From Thermomicrobiaceae bacterium (GTDB taxonomy: Bacteria; Chloroflexota; Chloroflexia; Thermomicrobiales; Thermomicrobiaceae), in NCBI GenBank assembly GCA_007133615.1, contig SLMJ01000259.1, positions 1 through 33,884 of the forward strand: 33,884 nucleotides of DNA. Reading direction: 5' to 3'. The position numbers were made by a program, and so were the translations under genes. Position 1 is the stretch's first letter. Every line of letters starts with the position of its first letter. This document shows, one piece after another, positions 8,642 to 17,044 of the stretch. Below the pieces are notes generated by a model. It worked only from the letters and a program-made list of their open reading frames with translations, had not been told where the DNA came from and searched no databases.

Positions 8642-9814
8642 ATGAATGGTGCCAGTAACCGATTCGAACGCAGTTTCGACTACGAAACTGCGATGGATCT
8701 TCAGACCATCGAACAGGAGATCGCCCAGCTCTGGCACCCCGATTCCCGGGGCGATGATCCGATTACCAGTCTGGCAACGCGGGCCAGCGTGCTCAATCTG
8801 ATCGTCGTTACACCTGATCAGGAGTCAACGGACCACGCTCAGGACGTTGCAGAACGGCTCTCGAAAATTCATCCCTGTCGGGTGATTCTGTTCCATCAGA
8901 CACTGGCTACCGGGCGGCGTCCGGTGCCGGACATTCATGCAACCTGTGAAGCAGGAGGCGACGAGCCATCGGTTCCGTGCATCGAGCGTATCCGGATTCC
9001 GGTCAGCCGGCAGATGTATCCCCAGCTTTCCGCACTGGTGCAACCATTGATCATTCCCGAGCTTCCGGCATATCTCTGGTGGCTCGGGCAACCGGACACC
9101 GCCGATCCAACGTTCATTGCGATGGCGAGGGCATCCAACCTCACCATCCTGGACTCACTGAACTTCGATTCCACGAATGATCTGAGCTCGATCTTCGAAC
9201 TGGAGGGCCAGCTTCCTATCCGCTCCTCGATTGCAGACGTGAACTGGCAGCGACTGCAACCGTGGCGCGAGTTGACGGCGCAGTGCTTCGACATCCGATC
9301 GATCCAGTGGTCGCTCTCGTGCATCCGGGAAGTAGAAATCGATGCTGGACAGATCAACGGTCGAGCTCTTCCGGTGCAGTCGCTATTGCTGACTGCCTGG
9401 CTCGCGCACTGTCTCGGATGGCAGCCGTTTGAAGCACGTCGTACCCGGGATGATCGCTGGTACATTGGAATGTACGATCAACACGGCGAGCATGTCCGGA
9501 TCATTCTGCGTTCGAGGCCGAGTGAACCAGCCTGGGCCGGACACATGCTATCCATGTCCATGTCTGCCCAGAACAGCCAGGGAGAGCAATCGTCAATCAC
9601 GTTGAGTCGGAGCCGGGAGTCCTCACTGATTCGGATGAACGCCCGAACCGGCCTGGCAAACACGCTCCATCACGCAGTTCACCACCCGCTTCTTCCCGAT
9701 GAAGCACTGCTGGTGCCGATTCTCGAGACGACAACTCGCGACCACCTGTTCGATTCATCGCTTGAACGGGCGGTGGAAATCATGGATCTGTTTGGAAAAC
9801 CGGAGGCTACGTGA
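8642..9814 (+). CDS. opcA: Glucose-6-phosphate dehydrogenase assembly protein OpcA
   Basis: OpcA binds glucose-6-phosphate dehydrogenase and promotes its active oligomer, or redox-tunes it in cyanobacteria. The 390-residue product follows zwf directly, and its N-terminal part carries the family-typical stretch TRASVLNLIVVTP and later LPAYLWWLG near residue 140, a segment I recognise from OpcA proteins. No catalytic motif is expected. The remaining half, about 190-390, is less conserved; it includes an SLLLTAWLAHCLGWQP segment also typical of the family. GAGGG precedes the ATG at 8642. The gene end overlaps the next start by four bases, which suggests translational coupling with pgl. Confidence 0.9.
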   Translation: MNGASNRFERSFDYETAMDLQTIEQEIAQLWHPDSRGDDPITSLATRASVLNLIVVTPDQESTDHAQDVAERLSKIHPCRVILFHQTLATGRRPVPDIHATCEAGGDEPSVPCIERIRIPVSRQMYPQLSALVQPLIIPELPAYLWWLGQPDTADPTFIAMARASNLTILDSLNFDSTNDLSSIFELEGQLPIRSSIADVNWQRLQPWRELTAQCFDIRSIQWSLSCIREVEIDAGQINGRALPVQSLLLTAWLAHCLGWQPFEARRTRDDRWYIGMYDQHGEHVRIILRSRPSEPAWAGHMLSMSMSAQNSQGEQSSITLSRSRESSLIRMNARTGLANTLHHAVHHPLLPDEALLVPILETTTRDHLFDSSLERAVEIMDLFGKPEAT

Positions 9815-10554
9815 CCACCATCAGGACCGAGGTTTACGAGGACGCCGATCAGCTTGCACGATCCGTGGCCGAACGCGTCATCACAATCGTCGATGCGGCG
9901 ATCAATGCGCGCGGATCATGCGCGATCGCACTGGCCGGCGGATCGACCCCGAAACGCCTGTACGATTTGCTCGCCTCGGACGAGTTCCGGGACCGGATAG
10001 ACTGGACCCGGACACAGCTGTTCCTTGGAGATGAGCGCTTCGTTCCGCCGGACCATCCGGATTCCAACTTTCGAATGGCGAAAGAGGCGCTGATCAATCA
10101 CGTACCGGTCCCGGAATCCCAAACCTTCCCGGTTCGCAGCGAAATGGAACCCGACGCAGCGGCTTCCCACTGCGAAAAGCAGATCCGAGCAAACGTGCCG
10201 ACCGGACAGGACGGGCTTCCGGTCTTCGATCTCATTCTCCTGGGTATCGGTGATGATGGCCACACAGCGTCGCTCTTCCCGGGCACGAACGCACTGGCTG
10301 AGAACAATCGCCTCGTCGTCGCCAACGATGTTCCCCAGCAGGAATCCACACGTATCACGTTCACGATCCCGTTGCTTCAGGCCGCGAACGAGACCATTGT
10401 TCTGGCGACTGGAGCGGGCAAGGCCGAAGCGGTCGCAAAAGCGATCGAGGGACCTCAGAACATCGACGAAACGCCATGCCAGATCCTGCGGGAGTCACGC
10501 GGTGCGGTAACCTTCGCGCTTGATCGAGAGGCCGCCGCGGGTCTGTCGACCTAG
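9811..10554 (+). CDS. pgl: 6-phosphogluconolactonase
   Basis: Pgl hydrolyses 6-phosphogluconolactone to 6-phosphogluconate, completing the path between zwf and gnd. The 247-residue protein is of the DevB/SOL type: ALAGGSTPK at 40-48, FLGDERFVP at 71-79, and the signature GIGDDGHTASLFPG at 145-158 with the catalytic His. The start is GTG within GTGA, overlapping the opcA stop, with GGAGG four bases upstream. It is the last gene of the operon. Its TAG stop shares a CTAG palindrome with the stop of the convergent DUF309 gene, leaving no room for a terminator between them. Confidence 0.95.
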   Translation: MTTIRTEVYEDADQLARSVAERVITIVDAAINARGSCAIALAGGSTPKRLYDLLASDEFRDRIDWTRTQLFLGDERFVPPDHPDSNFRMAKEALINHVPVPESQTFPVRSEMEPDAAASHCEKQIRANVPTGQDGLPVFDLILLGIGDDGHTASLFPGTNALAENNRLVVANDVPQQESTRITFTIPLLQAANETIVLATGAGKAEAVAKAIEGPQNIDETPCQILRESRGAVTFALDREAAAGLST

Positions 10555-10940
10555 GGCTCAGCGATCTCGATTACCGGAACCATGGACCAGTCAAACTGAT
10601 CCACATTGTCCTGGCCAATCACATGAAGCTGGTCCAGGCAATTCTGCGCGTCATGGACCAGTTTCTCTGTGTCGACGCCCATGCACTGCGGGCGGTATCG
10701 ACCGACTTTTTCGATCCCGCCACTGAGCAAACCCACTGCCCCTCGCCAGTTGTCGTTGCGGAGATGATGGAACGCGACTCCGATCTGGAGAATCCCCTGG
10801 TAGAGGTACCGGACGTCGTCGGCTTCTGCCCGCCAGGTGTCCTCCAGCACCTCGTGACACTCGTAGTATTCGCCCCGGTTGTACATCGCGATCCCCTGTC
10901 GAAGCCCGTCTGGAGCCCGATCGTCGCAACGCGGGTTCAT
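10551..10940 (-). CDS. DUF309 family protein
   Basis: This 129-residue soluble protein matches DUF309 by its signature: an N-terminal Gly-Glu-Tyr-Tyr-Glu-Cys-His-Glu-Val-Leu-Glu motif ending in Trp-Arg (about residues 23-36), followed by YLYQGILQIGVAFHHL and a late GVD. The conserved His and Glu residues could bind a metal, but no biochemical role is established for the family. The ATG at 10940 is preceded by a GGGG tract. It is divergent from the secreted-protein gene at 11077 and convergent with pgl, with stop codons overlapping in CTAG. Confidence 0.88.
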   Translation of the reverse strand: MNPRCDDRAPDGLRQGIAMYNRGEYYECHEVLEDTWRAEADDVRYLYQGILQIGVAFHHLRNDNWRGAVGLLSGGIEKVGRYRPQCMGVDTEKLVHDAQNCLDQLHVIGQDNVDQFDWSMVPVIEIAEP

Positions 10941-11076
10941 AGAGCCCCCATTTTCGGTGCGGCTAAACTGTTCTTTACGGCACGCGACTTGATACGCTTA
11001 CCATGTGGCGACCAGCCGCGCAGGGATGTCGCCAGCATCGCAGTCATCATTCGGGACAGAATCGGAGATATCATAC

Positions 11077-11964
11077 ATGGCACTCAGCTTCACCGGTTTG
11101 CGCCGCTCGTTCGCTCTGCTCAGCATCATTATGGCCGGAGCGCTCATTCTCGCAATCGCACCTGCCGCAATCTCGGCCGAAGACGATACGAAATCCATCG
11201 AAGGGTTCCAGCCGATCACGATCAGCGAAACCATGTTCACTGATCTCGAGAGCGTCGCGGACGATCTCGATCCGATGACCATGTTCATGATCTTCATGCA
11301 GCTGGAAGACCTGGGCGAGTTCGATACGAATCTCGACAAAGAAAGCGTCCACGAACTGGACAGCCTGGATGAACTCAATGATCACCTCGGTGGTGAGTTG
11401 AGCGAACCCGGATATCTGCCAGATGGCTTCTCTCTCGACGACGCCCACTTCGGAGCAACCGACGCGGGATACGCCACCGCGACGATCAACGTAGAGGTCG
11501 CGCGGTCGATTACGCGGCTCCTGGATCTCCCGCCGGAATGGCTGCCAGATCCTGCCGAGCACGAAACGATCACAATGTCCGTCGACGTCCCCGAGGCGGG
11601 AATGATCGGCTATCGCTCCGGCTTTGAAATGCTGATGGTCGGGCAGATGGATCTCCCGGAAGCTGACATTCCGGATGAGGTTGATCTCGATCTGCTGCGT
11701 GAAGCGATTCTGGACGATCCACGTATGCCCGACGAGCTGGCGGATCAGCTCGGCGCCATCGACAACTGGGAAGAGACCGTTCCGGTTCCTGTTCCCGAGG
11801 ATGCAACCTATGAAGACCTGGACTTCAACGGCAATCCAGGCTTCCTGCTGACGATGCAGGACGAAGGTGGCGTAATTGTCTGGGAAGCCGACGGAACGCT
11901 GCACTTCGTTGGTGGATCAGTTGATGTCGACGAGCTTCGCGAGATCGCTGAATCAATGCAGTAA
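11077..11964 (+). CDS. Predicted secreted protein with LolA/DUF4367-like features
   Basis: This 295-residue protein begins with a clear Sec signal peptide: basic residues at 9-10, a hydrophobic stretch at about 12-30 and an AISA cleavage site before Glu35. The mature part is strongly acidic. A GYLPDGFSLD-like segment and a closing pattern of GGVIVWEADGTLHFVGG followed by ELREIAESM resemble the C-terminal domain of DUF4367/anti-sigma-linked extracytoplasmic proteins, which read out or bind envelope components; this is a family resemblance, not a firm assignment. The frame is open upstream to 11005, but ATG 11077 has GGAG nine bases before it and places the signal peptide at the N-terminus. No partner gene is adjacent. 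Confidence 0.75.
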   Translation: MALSFTGLRRSFALLSIIMAGALILAIAPAAISAEDDTKSIEGFQPITISETMFTDLESVADDLDPMTMFMIFMQLEDLGEFDTNLDKESVHELDSLDELNDHLGGELSEPGYLPDGFSLDDAHFGATDAGYATATINVEVARSITRLLDLPPEWLPDPAEHETITMSVDVPEAGMIGYRSGFEMLMVGQMDLPEADIPDEVDLDLLREAILDDPRMPDELADQLGAIDNWEETVPVPVPEDATYEDLDFNGNPGFLLTMQDEGGVIVWEADGTLHFVGGSVDVDELREIAESMQ

Positions 11965-11978
11965 TTGCCTTGAGATTT

Positions 11979-12012
11979 CGGGTCCTTCTTCCGACCACAG
12001 AAGGGGGACCCG
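11979..12012. terminator. Bulged hairpin between convergent genes
   Basis: CGGGTCC pairs with GGACCCG, and the stem can continue with TTCT/AGAA after a three-base bulge. It fills the 66-base gap between the stops of the secreted-protein gene and the convergent treT-like gene, the expected place for a two-way terminator. No strong T-run follows. Confidence 0.5.
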
Positions 12013-12030
12013 TCAGTCGCTCGATCCCGA

Positions 12031-13275
12031 TTACTTCTCTGCCAGGTCAGCCAGAAGCCGGAGTTCGTCGATCACGTAGCGAGTGATCAGGAAGTTCTCG
12101 CGCACTACCTCTCGACCAGCCTTGCCGAGCCGGGTTCGCAACTCGCGATCATTCAGCAGCTCGGTAACCCGTTCCGCCATGCTGTCTTCATCATGTGGAT
12201 CGACCAGGTAGCCTCCGGTACCGTGTGGCATCTGGATCGGGATACCACCGGTGTTACCGGCAACCATTGCCGTCCCCTTCCAGAGCGTCTCCGAGACAAT
12301 CAGGCCGAAGCCCTCCCGGATGGACTTCTGCACCACCACATCGGAATCCCGCTGGAACACGTTAACTTCCATGTTACCGATGCCAGTCAGATTTGTTGCC
12401 ACCAGGATGTCATCGTCACCATCGGTTTCCTTGCGAATCTCCGCCATCAGATCCCAGGCTTCCGGGTCATCGAGCGCCATCGATCCCAGCAGCGCCAGTT
12501 GAAGCCCAGGCACCTGTTTTCGGGCCTTCTGAAATATCCGGATGACCCCCAGAGGATCCTTCCACGGATCGAACCGGGATACCTGTGTCATCACCGGTCG
12601 CTCGGTATCGATTCCCACCCATGCCATGATCCGGCGGCATTGCTCCGGTGTCAGGTCGAAATTCTTCGGACTCAACGGATCAATTCCCGGCGGGATCAGG
12701 GCGATATGGTGATCGCGAAGTTTCTCCGGAACGAACTTGTCCAGCGTGAAGACCAGCGCATCATATTCGTCGATATAGGGCTTGAGGAAGTCCAGCACCG
12801 TTTCATTGGGCTCCGATGTATCAATATGGCAGCGCCAGACCCACTTCGCGTCTCCACGACCGTGCATGTGCAACAACGGAACGGGCTGGGGATCGTGAAT
12901 GACGACCAGATCATACCCGTGCTCAAACTCGTGTGCATTGAAGTGGTTCTGCAGGAGGTAGGTTTCCCGGTCTTCATCGGGGAGATCATACGGCGCACCC
13001 TGCAGGGCGTTGTGAAACCGTTTGGTGACTTCGAAGAACCTGGTCTCGCCGGAGATCACCCGCCAGTCGACGTTCAATCCCATTCCCCGCTGCAGGGCCA
13101 GAGCAGACCGCAGCAGTTCAGAGACGCCGCCGCCATATGGAGTCGCGTTGACATGGAGAATTCTCCGGTTTCGCAACTTGTCTGCGAGTTCGCGTAGCTC
13201 GTCTGCCTGCTCCCGTGTGATCAACGGCAGATAGTCCTCAAGAGGCTCGGTGGCGATATCGACCAGATTCAGCAA
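12031..13275 (-). CDS. treT: Glycosyltransferase family 4, trehalose synthase (TreT)-like
   Basis: This is a 414-residue retaining GT-B glycosyltransferase. Features are GGGVSELL at 48-55, WRCHIDTS near 147, SRFDPWKDP at 233-241 and the nucleotide-sugar signature EGFGLIVSE at 321-329. The overall pattern, especially HVNATPYGGGVSELL and HIDTSEPN, fits trehalose glycosyltransferring synthase, which makes trehalose from NDP-glucose and glucose. The start appears to be TTG at 13275: there is no ATG or GTG between it and an upstream in-frame stop, but the GGGGGAG tract is only two bases away, so the exact start is uncertain. It stands alone, divergent from the ABM-like gene. Trehalose would be consistent with stress tolerance. 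Confidence 0.85.
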   Translation of the reverse strand: MLNLVDIATEPLEDYLPLITREQADELRELADKLRNRRILHVNATPYGGGVSELLRSALALQRGMGLNVDWRVISGETRFFEVTKRFHNALQGAPYDLPDEDRETYLLQNHFNAHEFEHGYDLVVIHDPQPVPLLHMHGRGDAKWVWRCHIDTSEPNETVLDFLKPYIDEYDALVFTLDKFVPEKLRDHHIALIPPGIDPLSPKNFDLTPEQCRRIMAWVGIDTERPVMTQVSRFDPWKDPLGVIRIFQKARKQVPGLQLALLGSMALDDPEAWDLMAEIRKETDGDDDILVATNLTGIGNMEVNVFQRDSDVVVQKSIREGFGLIVSETLWKGTAMVAGNTGGIPIQMPHGTGGYLVDPHDEDSMAERVTELLNDRELRTRLGKAGREVVRENFLITRYVIDELRLLADLAEK

Positions 13276-13455
13276 AGCTCCCCCGTCCCAGCCAGTGCCT
13301 GTGCCGTTTTATTAGTCTGATGATAGTATCACGCTGAACCGGGTTGCCCTTTCAACAGATCCGAACTCAGGCGAATGATGCAGCCCGGGGCGTGGGAGCG
13401 CCTGGCACGTACGACTCGATTGCGTCCGAACTCGGGACGGAGAGGACTCACCATC

Positions 13456-13764
13456 ATGTACGTGCGAGTAATGCACTTCACCTGCCGGGAAGAGACGGAG
13501 AAACGAGATATTCAGCGGGTCTACCGCATGATTGTCGAACAGGCCCGGAAGACAGACGGCTTCATCGGAGGCACGCTGATGATGCGCGAAAACACCTGCC
13601 TCGGAATGGCGATGTTCTACTGGCGTGACGAGCAAGCGGCCGGCAGCGCGGGACCGGGGATTGTGGAGATCTTCGGCAAACACGCCCATGATCTCCTGGA
13701 TTACCCACCGGATGTCGAAGGCTATCACGTCATCGAGAACGGCATACTTCCGGATCATTCTTGA
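13456..13764 (+). CDS. Small ABM/ferredoxin-fold-like protein
   Basis: This is a 102-residue soluble protein. Its layout, with a beta strand MYVRVMHFTC, a helix around residues 13-30, then FIGGTLMMRE and GMAMFYWRDEQAA, followed by a second helix, is what is seen in dimeric alpha-beta barrel (antibiotic biosynthesis monooxygenase-like) proteins. No catalytic residue can be assigned and a monooxygenase role is not implied. The frame is open to 13375, but the ATG at 13456 has GGAGAGG upstream and starts the first predicted strand. It ends 16 nt before the DUF1028 gene, so the two are probably one transcript. Confidence 0.65.
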   Translation: MYVRVMHFTCREETEKRDIQRVYRMIVEQARKTDGFIGGTLMMRENTCLGMAMFYWRDEQAAGSAGPGIVEIFGKHAHDLLDYPPDVEGYHVIENGILPDHS

Positions 13765-13780
13765 TTGGAAGGGCACCATC

Positions 13781-14650
13781 GTGAGCACCAGCCCGCTTGT
13801 CAGCACGTTTTCAATCGTCGCCCGTGAGCCCGACACGGGCGATCTTGGCGTTGCCGTACAGTCAAAGTTTTTCGGGGTCGGTGCCGTCGTCAGCTGGGCC
13901 AGAGCCAATGTCGGTGCGATCGCTACTCAGTCGCTGGCAAACACGAGCTACGGTACCCGAGGGCTTGCACTCCTCCAGGCGGGTTGGAGTGCTCCAGACG
14001 TGGTCGACTATCTCATTCAGGTTGACCCCGACCGGGCTATGCGGCAAATTGGCCTTGTCGACAAGCAGGGAATCGCGGCAAACTACACCGGCACGGGATG
14101 CTTTCCGTGGGCAGGTGGGCACGTCGGCAACGGTTACTGCGTGCAGGGGAATATTCTGGTCAGCCAGGATACCACCGACGCAATGGCCAATGCCTACGAG
14201 TCAACGTCCGGCCGGTTTGCACACCGATTGATCAGCGCCCTGGAAGCCGGTCAGGTGGCCGGCGGGGACAGCCGGGGCCAGCAGTCGGCAGCGATCTACA
14301 TCGTTCGGGACCGTGCCGGATACGGTGGCGGAACAGACCGGCTGCTTGACCTGCACGTGGAGGATCACCAGACACCGATCGCTGAATTGCGGCGACTCTA
14401 CGACCTGCACCATGTGTTCTTCGGGACAGACGAAGTTGTCCTGGAATCACTAACGGACGAACTCTCCGCAACAGTCGGCCGGAAACTGGTTCAGCTCGGC
14501 TATCTGGAAGCTGGCAACGAGGATGATCGGACACGCGTTCAGTCTGCACTGCACGACTGGGCTGGTAACGAAAATCTGGAAGAACGGCTTCGTAACGACG
14601 ATCAGATCGATGCCGTCATCCTCCGTTTTCTGGATGACCAGACCGGCTGA
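13781..14650 (+). CDS. DUF1028 family protein with C-terminal PG-binding-like domain
   Basis: This 289-residue protein has the DUF1028 pattern: STFSIVAREPDTGDLGVAV near the start, VVSWARANVGAIATQSLAN, WAGGHVGNGYCVQGNIL and GGDSRGQQSAA. The family is structurally related to Ntn hydrolases, but its substrate is not established. The C-terminal 75 residues (around VGRKLVQLGYLEAG) resemble the putative peptidoglycan-binding module often fused to DUF1028. The start is GTG at 13781, with GGAAGGG about nine bases upstream; the open frame reaches back to 13625, overlapping the previous gene, and that extension is rejected. No signal peptide is visible, which argues against a cell-wall role unless exported otherwise. 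Confidence 0.85.
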   Translation: MSTSPLVSTFSIVAREPDTGDLGVAVQSKFFGVGAVVSWARANVGAIATQSLANTSYGTRGLALLQAGWSAPDVVDYLIQVDPDRAMRQIGLVDKQGIAANYTGTGCFPWAGGHVGNGYCVQGNILVSQDTTDAMANAYESTSGRFAHRLISALEAGQVAGGDSRGQQSAAIYIVRDRAGYGGGTDRLLDLHVEDHQTPIAELRRLYDLHHVFFGTDEVVLESLTDELSATVGRKLVQLGYLEAGNEDDRTRVQSALHDWAGNENLEERLRNDDQIDAVILRFLDDQTG

Positions 14651-14729
14651 TCAACCCTGCACACGCACCACATTTTCCGCAAAACGACAGTCATTCCAAC
14701 TGAATGCTGGGAACAGGTAAGGCAAGCTG

Positions 14730-15899
14730 TTGTACTGGCGAATCGCCCTGCTATTCGTTGTTCTGGTCTCCGCGCTGCTCGTCCCTGTTGAGGTACGGGC
14801 GCAGGAGCAACCTCCGCAGCAACCCGAGGAACGGGCAAGCTCGCAGACCCTGCGTGCCGAAGTTGTCGAGATTCTCGAAGAAGGCATGCACGACCTCGGC
14901 CCGATCACACAGCCCTATCAGATCCTCACAGTCGAACTGCTCGAGGGAGCTCGCGAGGGAGAAATCGTCGAGGTCGAGGTCGGGGTAATCGACCTCAACA
15001 CCACGGAACACCTCTACGAGTCCGGAGACCAGGTCTTCGTGTCATATACCCCGGCAACCGAACCGGGACAGGAAGAGATGTTCATCATTACCGACCGGGT
15101 TCGGACAACTCCGATGCTGGTGCTCGCCGCAATGTTCGCCGCGGCGATTATCGCGCTCGGTCGCTGGAAGGGTGTCCGGGCGATTATTGGCCTCGCGTTT
15201 ACATTCGCGGTCATCATCTACTTCCTGATTCCGCGAATCCTGGATGGTGCCAACCCGGTCACGATCAGTGTGCTGGCGGCGATATTCATCTTTATGTTCA
15301 CCTTGTATATCGTCCACGGCATCGGCAGGATGACAACCGCCGCGGTGATGGGGACCAGTGTCAGCTTGATGATCACCGGCTTGCTGGCGTTCATCTGGGT
15401 GAGATTATCGTCGCTGACCGGACTGGCGTCCGACGAAGCTGCATTTATTCAGGTCATGGTTGGTGGCGAAGGCATCAACATGCAGGGGCTGCTGCTCGGC
15501 GGCATCATCATCGGCGCCCTCGGTGTCCTGGATGACGTCACTGTGAGCCAGAGCTCCACGGTGTTCGAGCTTCGCAAAGCCAATCCGAAACTGACGATGG
15601 CGCAGCTGTTTTCATCCGGGATCACCGTTGGACGGGATCACATCGCGGCGACCGTCAACACCCTCGTGCTCGCGTATGCGGGTGTAGCGCTGCCGCTGCT
15701 GATACTCTTCACGCAGTTGAACGAACCCGTGATGCACGTTCTGAATCGCGAGATTCTCGCGGAAGAGATCGTACGCACGCTTGTCGGCAGCCTCGGGCTC
15801 ATCTGTGCTGTGCCACTCACAACAGCCATTGCCGCGTACATGGCAGTCAACAGCAAGCCGGAAGATATCGCCGAGTATCACCACGGGCATCATCACTAG
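14730..15899 (+). CDS. YibE/F family membrane protein
   Basis: This is a 389-residue integral membrane protein. A signal-like segment at 4-24 is followed by an extracytoplasmic domain to about 125, then roughly seven membrane segments near 127-143, 151-168, 176-195, 206-224, 250-270, 308-328 and 350-371. The family motifs are GALGVLDDVTVSQ at 262-274 and GRDHIAATVNTLVLAYAG at 301-318. YibE/F proteins are proposed transporters but have no firm substrate. The last residues are His-rich (EYHHGHHH), which could bind metal. The likely start is TTG at 14730 with AAGG seven bases before it; no ATG lies near. It follows the DUF1028 gene by 79 nt on the same strand. Confidence 0.88.
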   Translation: MYWRIALLFVVLVSALLVPVEVRAQEQPPQQPEERASSQTLRAEVVEILEEGMHDLGPITQPYQILTVELLEGAREGEIVEVEVGVIDLNTTEHLYESGDQVFVSYTPATEPGQEEMFIITDRVRTTPMLVLAAMFAAAIIALGRWKGVRAIIGLAFTFAVIIYFLIPRILDGANPVTISVLAAIFIFMFTLYIVHGIGRMTTAAVMGTSVSLMITGLLAFIWVRLSSLTGLASDEAAFIQVMVGGEGINMQGLLLGGIIIGALGVLDDVTVSQSSTVFELRKANPKLTMAQLFSSGITVGRDHIAATVNTLVLAYAGVALPLLILFTQLNEPVMHVLNREILAEEIVRTLVGSLGLICAVPLTTAIAAYMAVNSKPEDIAEYHHGHHH

Positions 15900-15923
15900 C
15901 ATTGAACGATCTGATGCACACCA

Positions 15924-15951
15924 CCCCCTCTCCCAGCATTGGGAGAGGGGG
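15924..15951. repeat. 12-bp perfect hairpin, dispersed-repeat-like
   Basis: CCCCCTCTCCCA pairs exactly with TGGGAGAGGGGG around a GCAT loop and is followed by GACAGGGGGGTGAGGG. It sits in the 75-base gap between convergent yibE/F and rhomboid genes, so it could stop transcription from both sides, although it lacks a T-run. The C/G-tract style resembles intergenic repeats scattered through Chloroflexota genomes; that resemblance is from memory. Confidence 0.65.
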
Positions 15952-15974
15952 ACAGGGGGGTGAGGGCCACTCGC

Positions 15975-16706
15975 CTACATCCGACCGAACGCTCGCCGGC
16001 CGGATCGCGCCATCTTCTGCCGGTGGACAGCCTGCGGATCCCGGAAGAACCACACAAGCACTGCTCCGGCGACGAATCCACCGACGTGCGCCCAGAACGC
16101 GATTCCTCCGGCCGCCTCACCCGCACCTTCGAGCGCCGCTACCCCGGACATCAGCTGCATCACGAACCAGAGACCCAACACCAGAATTGCCGGTACCGCG
16201 AAGAGCAGCGGAATACCAATGAAGATCAGCACCCGCACCATCCCGGTCGGGAAGAGCAGCAGATAGGCGCCCATAACCGCTGAGATCGCGCCACTGGCGC
16301 CAATCATCGGGATCGCGCTGTTGGGATCGAACGCGATGTGCGCGACGGCCGCAGACAGTCCGCCTGCCAGGTAGAACAGCAGATAGCCGACGTGGCCCAT
16401 CGCATCTTCGATGTTATCGCCGAATACCCAGAGAAAGAGCATGTTCCCGAGAAAATGGGCGATGCTGCCGTGCATGAACATTGATGTGAAAACCGTCGCG
16501 TAGACGGACATGCTCTCGGTGCTGATGGACGGGAACGTCGAGGTAAGATCGCCCGGTATCGCGCCGTAGGCAAAGACAAACTGCTCGAGATCGGCCATGG
16601 CCAGGGTCAACTGATAGATGAAGACACCCAGATTACCCAGGATCAGCAGCCAATTGATAAACGGCGTAGCACGTCGACCGCGATTATCGTCGCCGATCGG
16701 GATCAC
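15975..16706 (-). CDS. Rhomboid family intramembrane serine protease
   Basis: Rhomboids cleave transmembrane substrates inside the bilayer. This 243-residue protein has about six membrane segments and the conserved catalytic dyad: GASG with Ser138 and His207 in WAHVGG. The HGSIAHFLGN segment supplies His84 and Asn88, which form the oxyanion site in known rhomboids. A cytoplasmic basic tail of about 20 residues follows the last segment. The start is GTG at 16706 with GGAG nine bases upstream. It lies 143 nt downstream of the small YtxH-like genes on the same strand and is convergent with yibE/F. The substrate is unknown. Confidence 0.93.
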   Translation of the reverse strand: MIPIGDDNRGRRATPFINWLLILGNLGVFIYQLTLAMADLEQFVFAYGAIPGDLTSTFPSISTESMSVYATVFTSMFMHGSIAHFLGNMLFLWVFGDNIEDAMGHVGYLLFYLAGGLSAAVAHIAFDPNSAIPMIGASGAISAVMGAYLLLFPTGMVRVLIFIGIPLLFAVPAILVLGLWFVMQLMSGVAALEGAGEAAGGIAFWAHVGGFVAGAVLVWFFRDPQAVHRQKMARSGRRAFGRM

Positions 16707-16790
16707 AGGTGGATACTCCCGTTAGTATGAGTTGATTGATGCGAGCGGGATCAAACACGGGTTGGCGAAGTAATGCAGTGGATCAGCGCA

Positions 16791-16811
16791 GGGCCACGTC
16801 TGAGGTGGCCC
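16791..16811 (-). terminator. 7-bp hairpin downstream of the small ytxH-like genes
   Basis: GGGCCAC and GTGGCCC are perfect complements around a seven-base loop. Read on the minus strand it lies about 40 bases after the stop of the 55-residue gene and about 85 bases before the rhomboid start, so it may end the ytxH transcript. It has no T-run. Confidence 0.4.
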
Positions 16812-16849
16812 ATCGAAGTCGTTAATCGTGACAGCGGATCAACCGCCTG

Positions 16850-17017
16850 TTACCGGGAGTCCCCGCCGGTGAGATTTCCGAAGAACTCTCGCACCCCGCC
16901 GGTTACCCAGTTCATGACCTTACGTCGGGTCTCCGCACCGCGATCTGGCGCGAAAAATATCCCGATCAGCAATCCATACGTCAAGAACTTCAACGCCGTC
17001 TGCAATCGGCTCAACAT
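16850..17017 (-). CDS. Small YtxH-like membrane-associated protein
   Basis: A 55-codon gene that is easy to miss because of its size. The ATG at 17017 has an excellent AGGAGG four bases upstream, and the frame ends at TAA 16850-16852. The protein has one hydrophobic stretch (about 10-24, ending GLLIGIFFAPDRG) followed by a basic ETRRKV segment and a soluble tail. A Gly-rich membrane helix ending in FAP(K/D)xGxETR is the signature of the YtxH family. It begins 27 nt after the larger YtxH-like gene, so both are probably cotranscribed. The function of the family is poorly known; it is often stress-linked. Confidence 0.8.
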   Translation of the reverse strand: MLSRLQTALKFLTYGLLIGIFFAPDRGAETRRKVMNWVTGGVREFFGNLTGGDSR

Positions 17018-17044
17018 CGATCCTCCTGGTCAGCTTTCTACGCG

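Noticed and set aside
13625-13780. N-terminal extension of the DUF1028 protein
   Set aside because: It overlaps the ABM-like gene in another frame; GTG 13781 has GGAAGGG and the conserved N-terminus follows.
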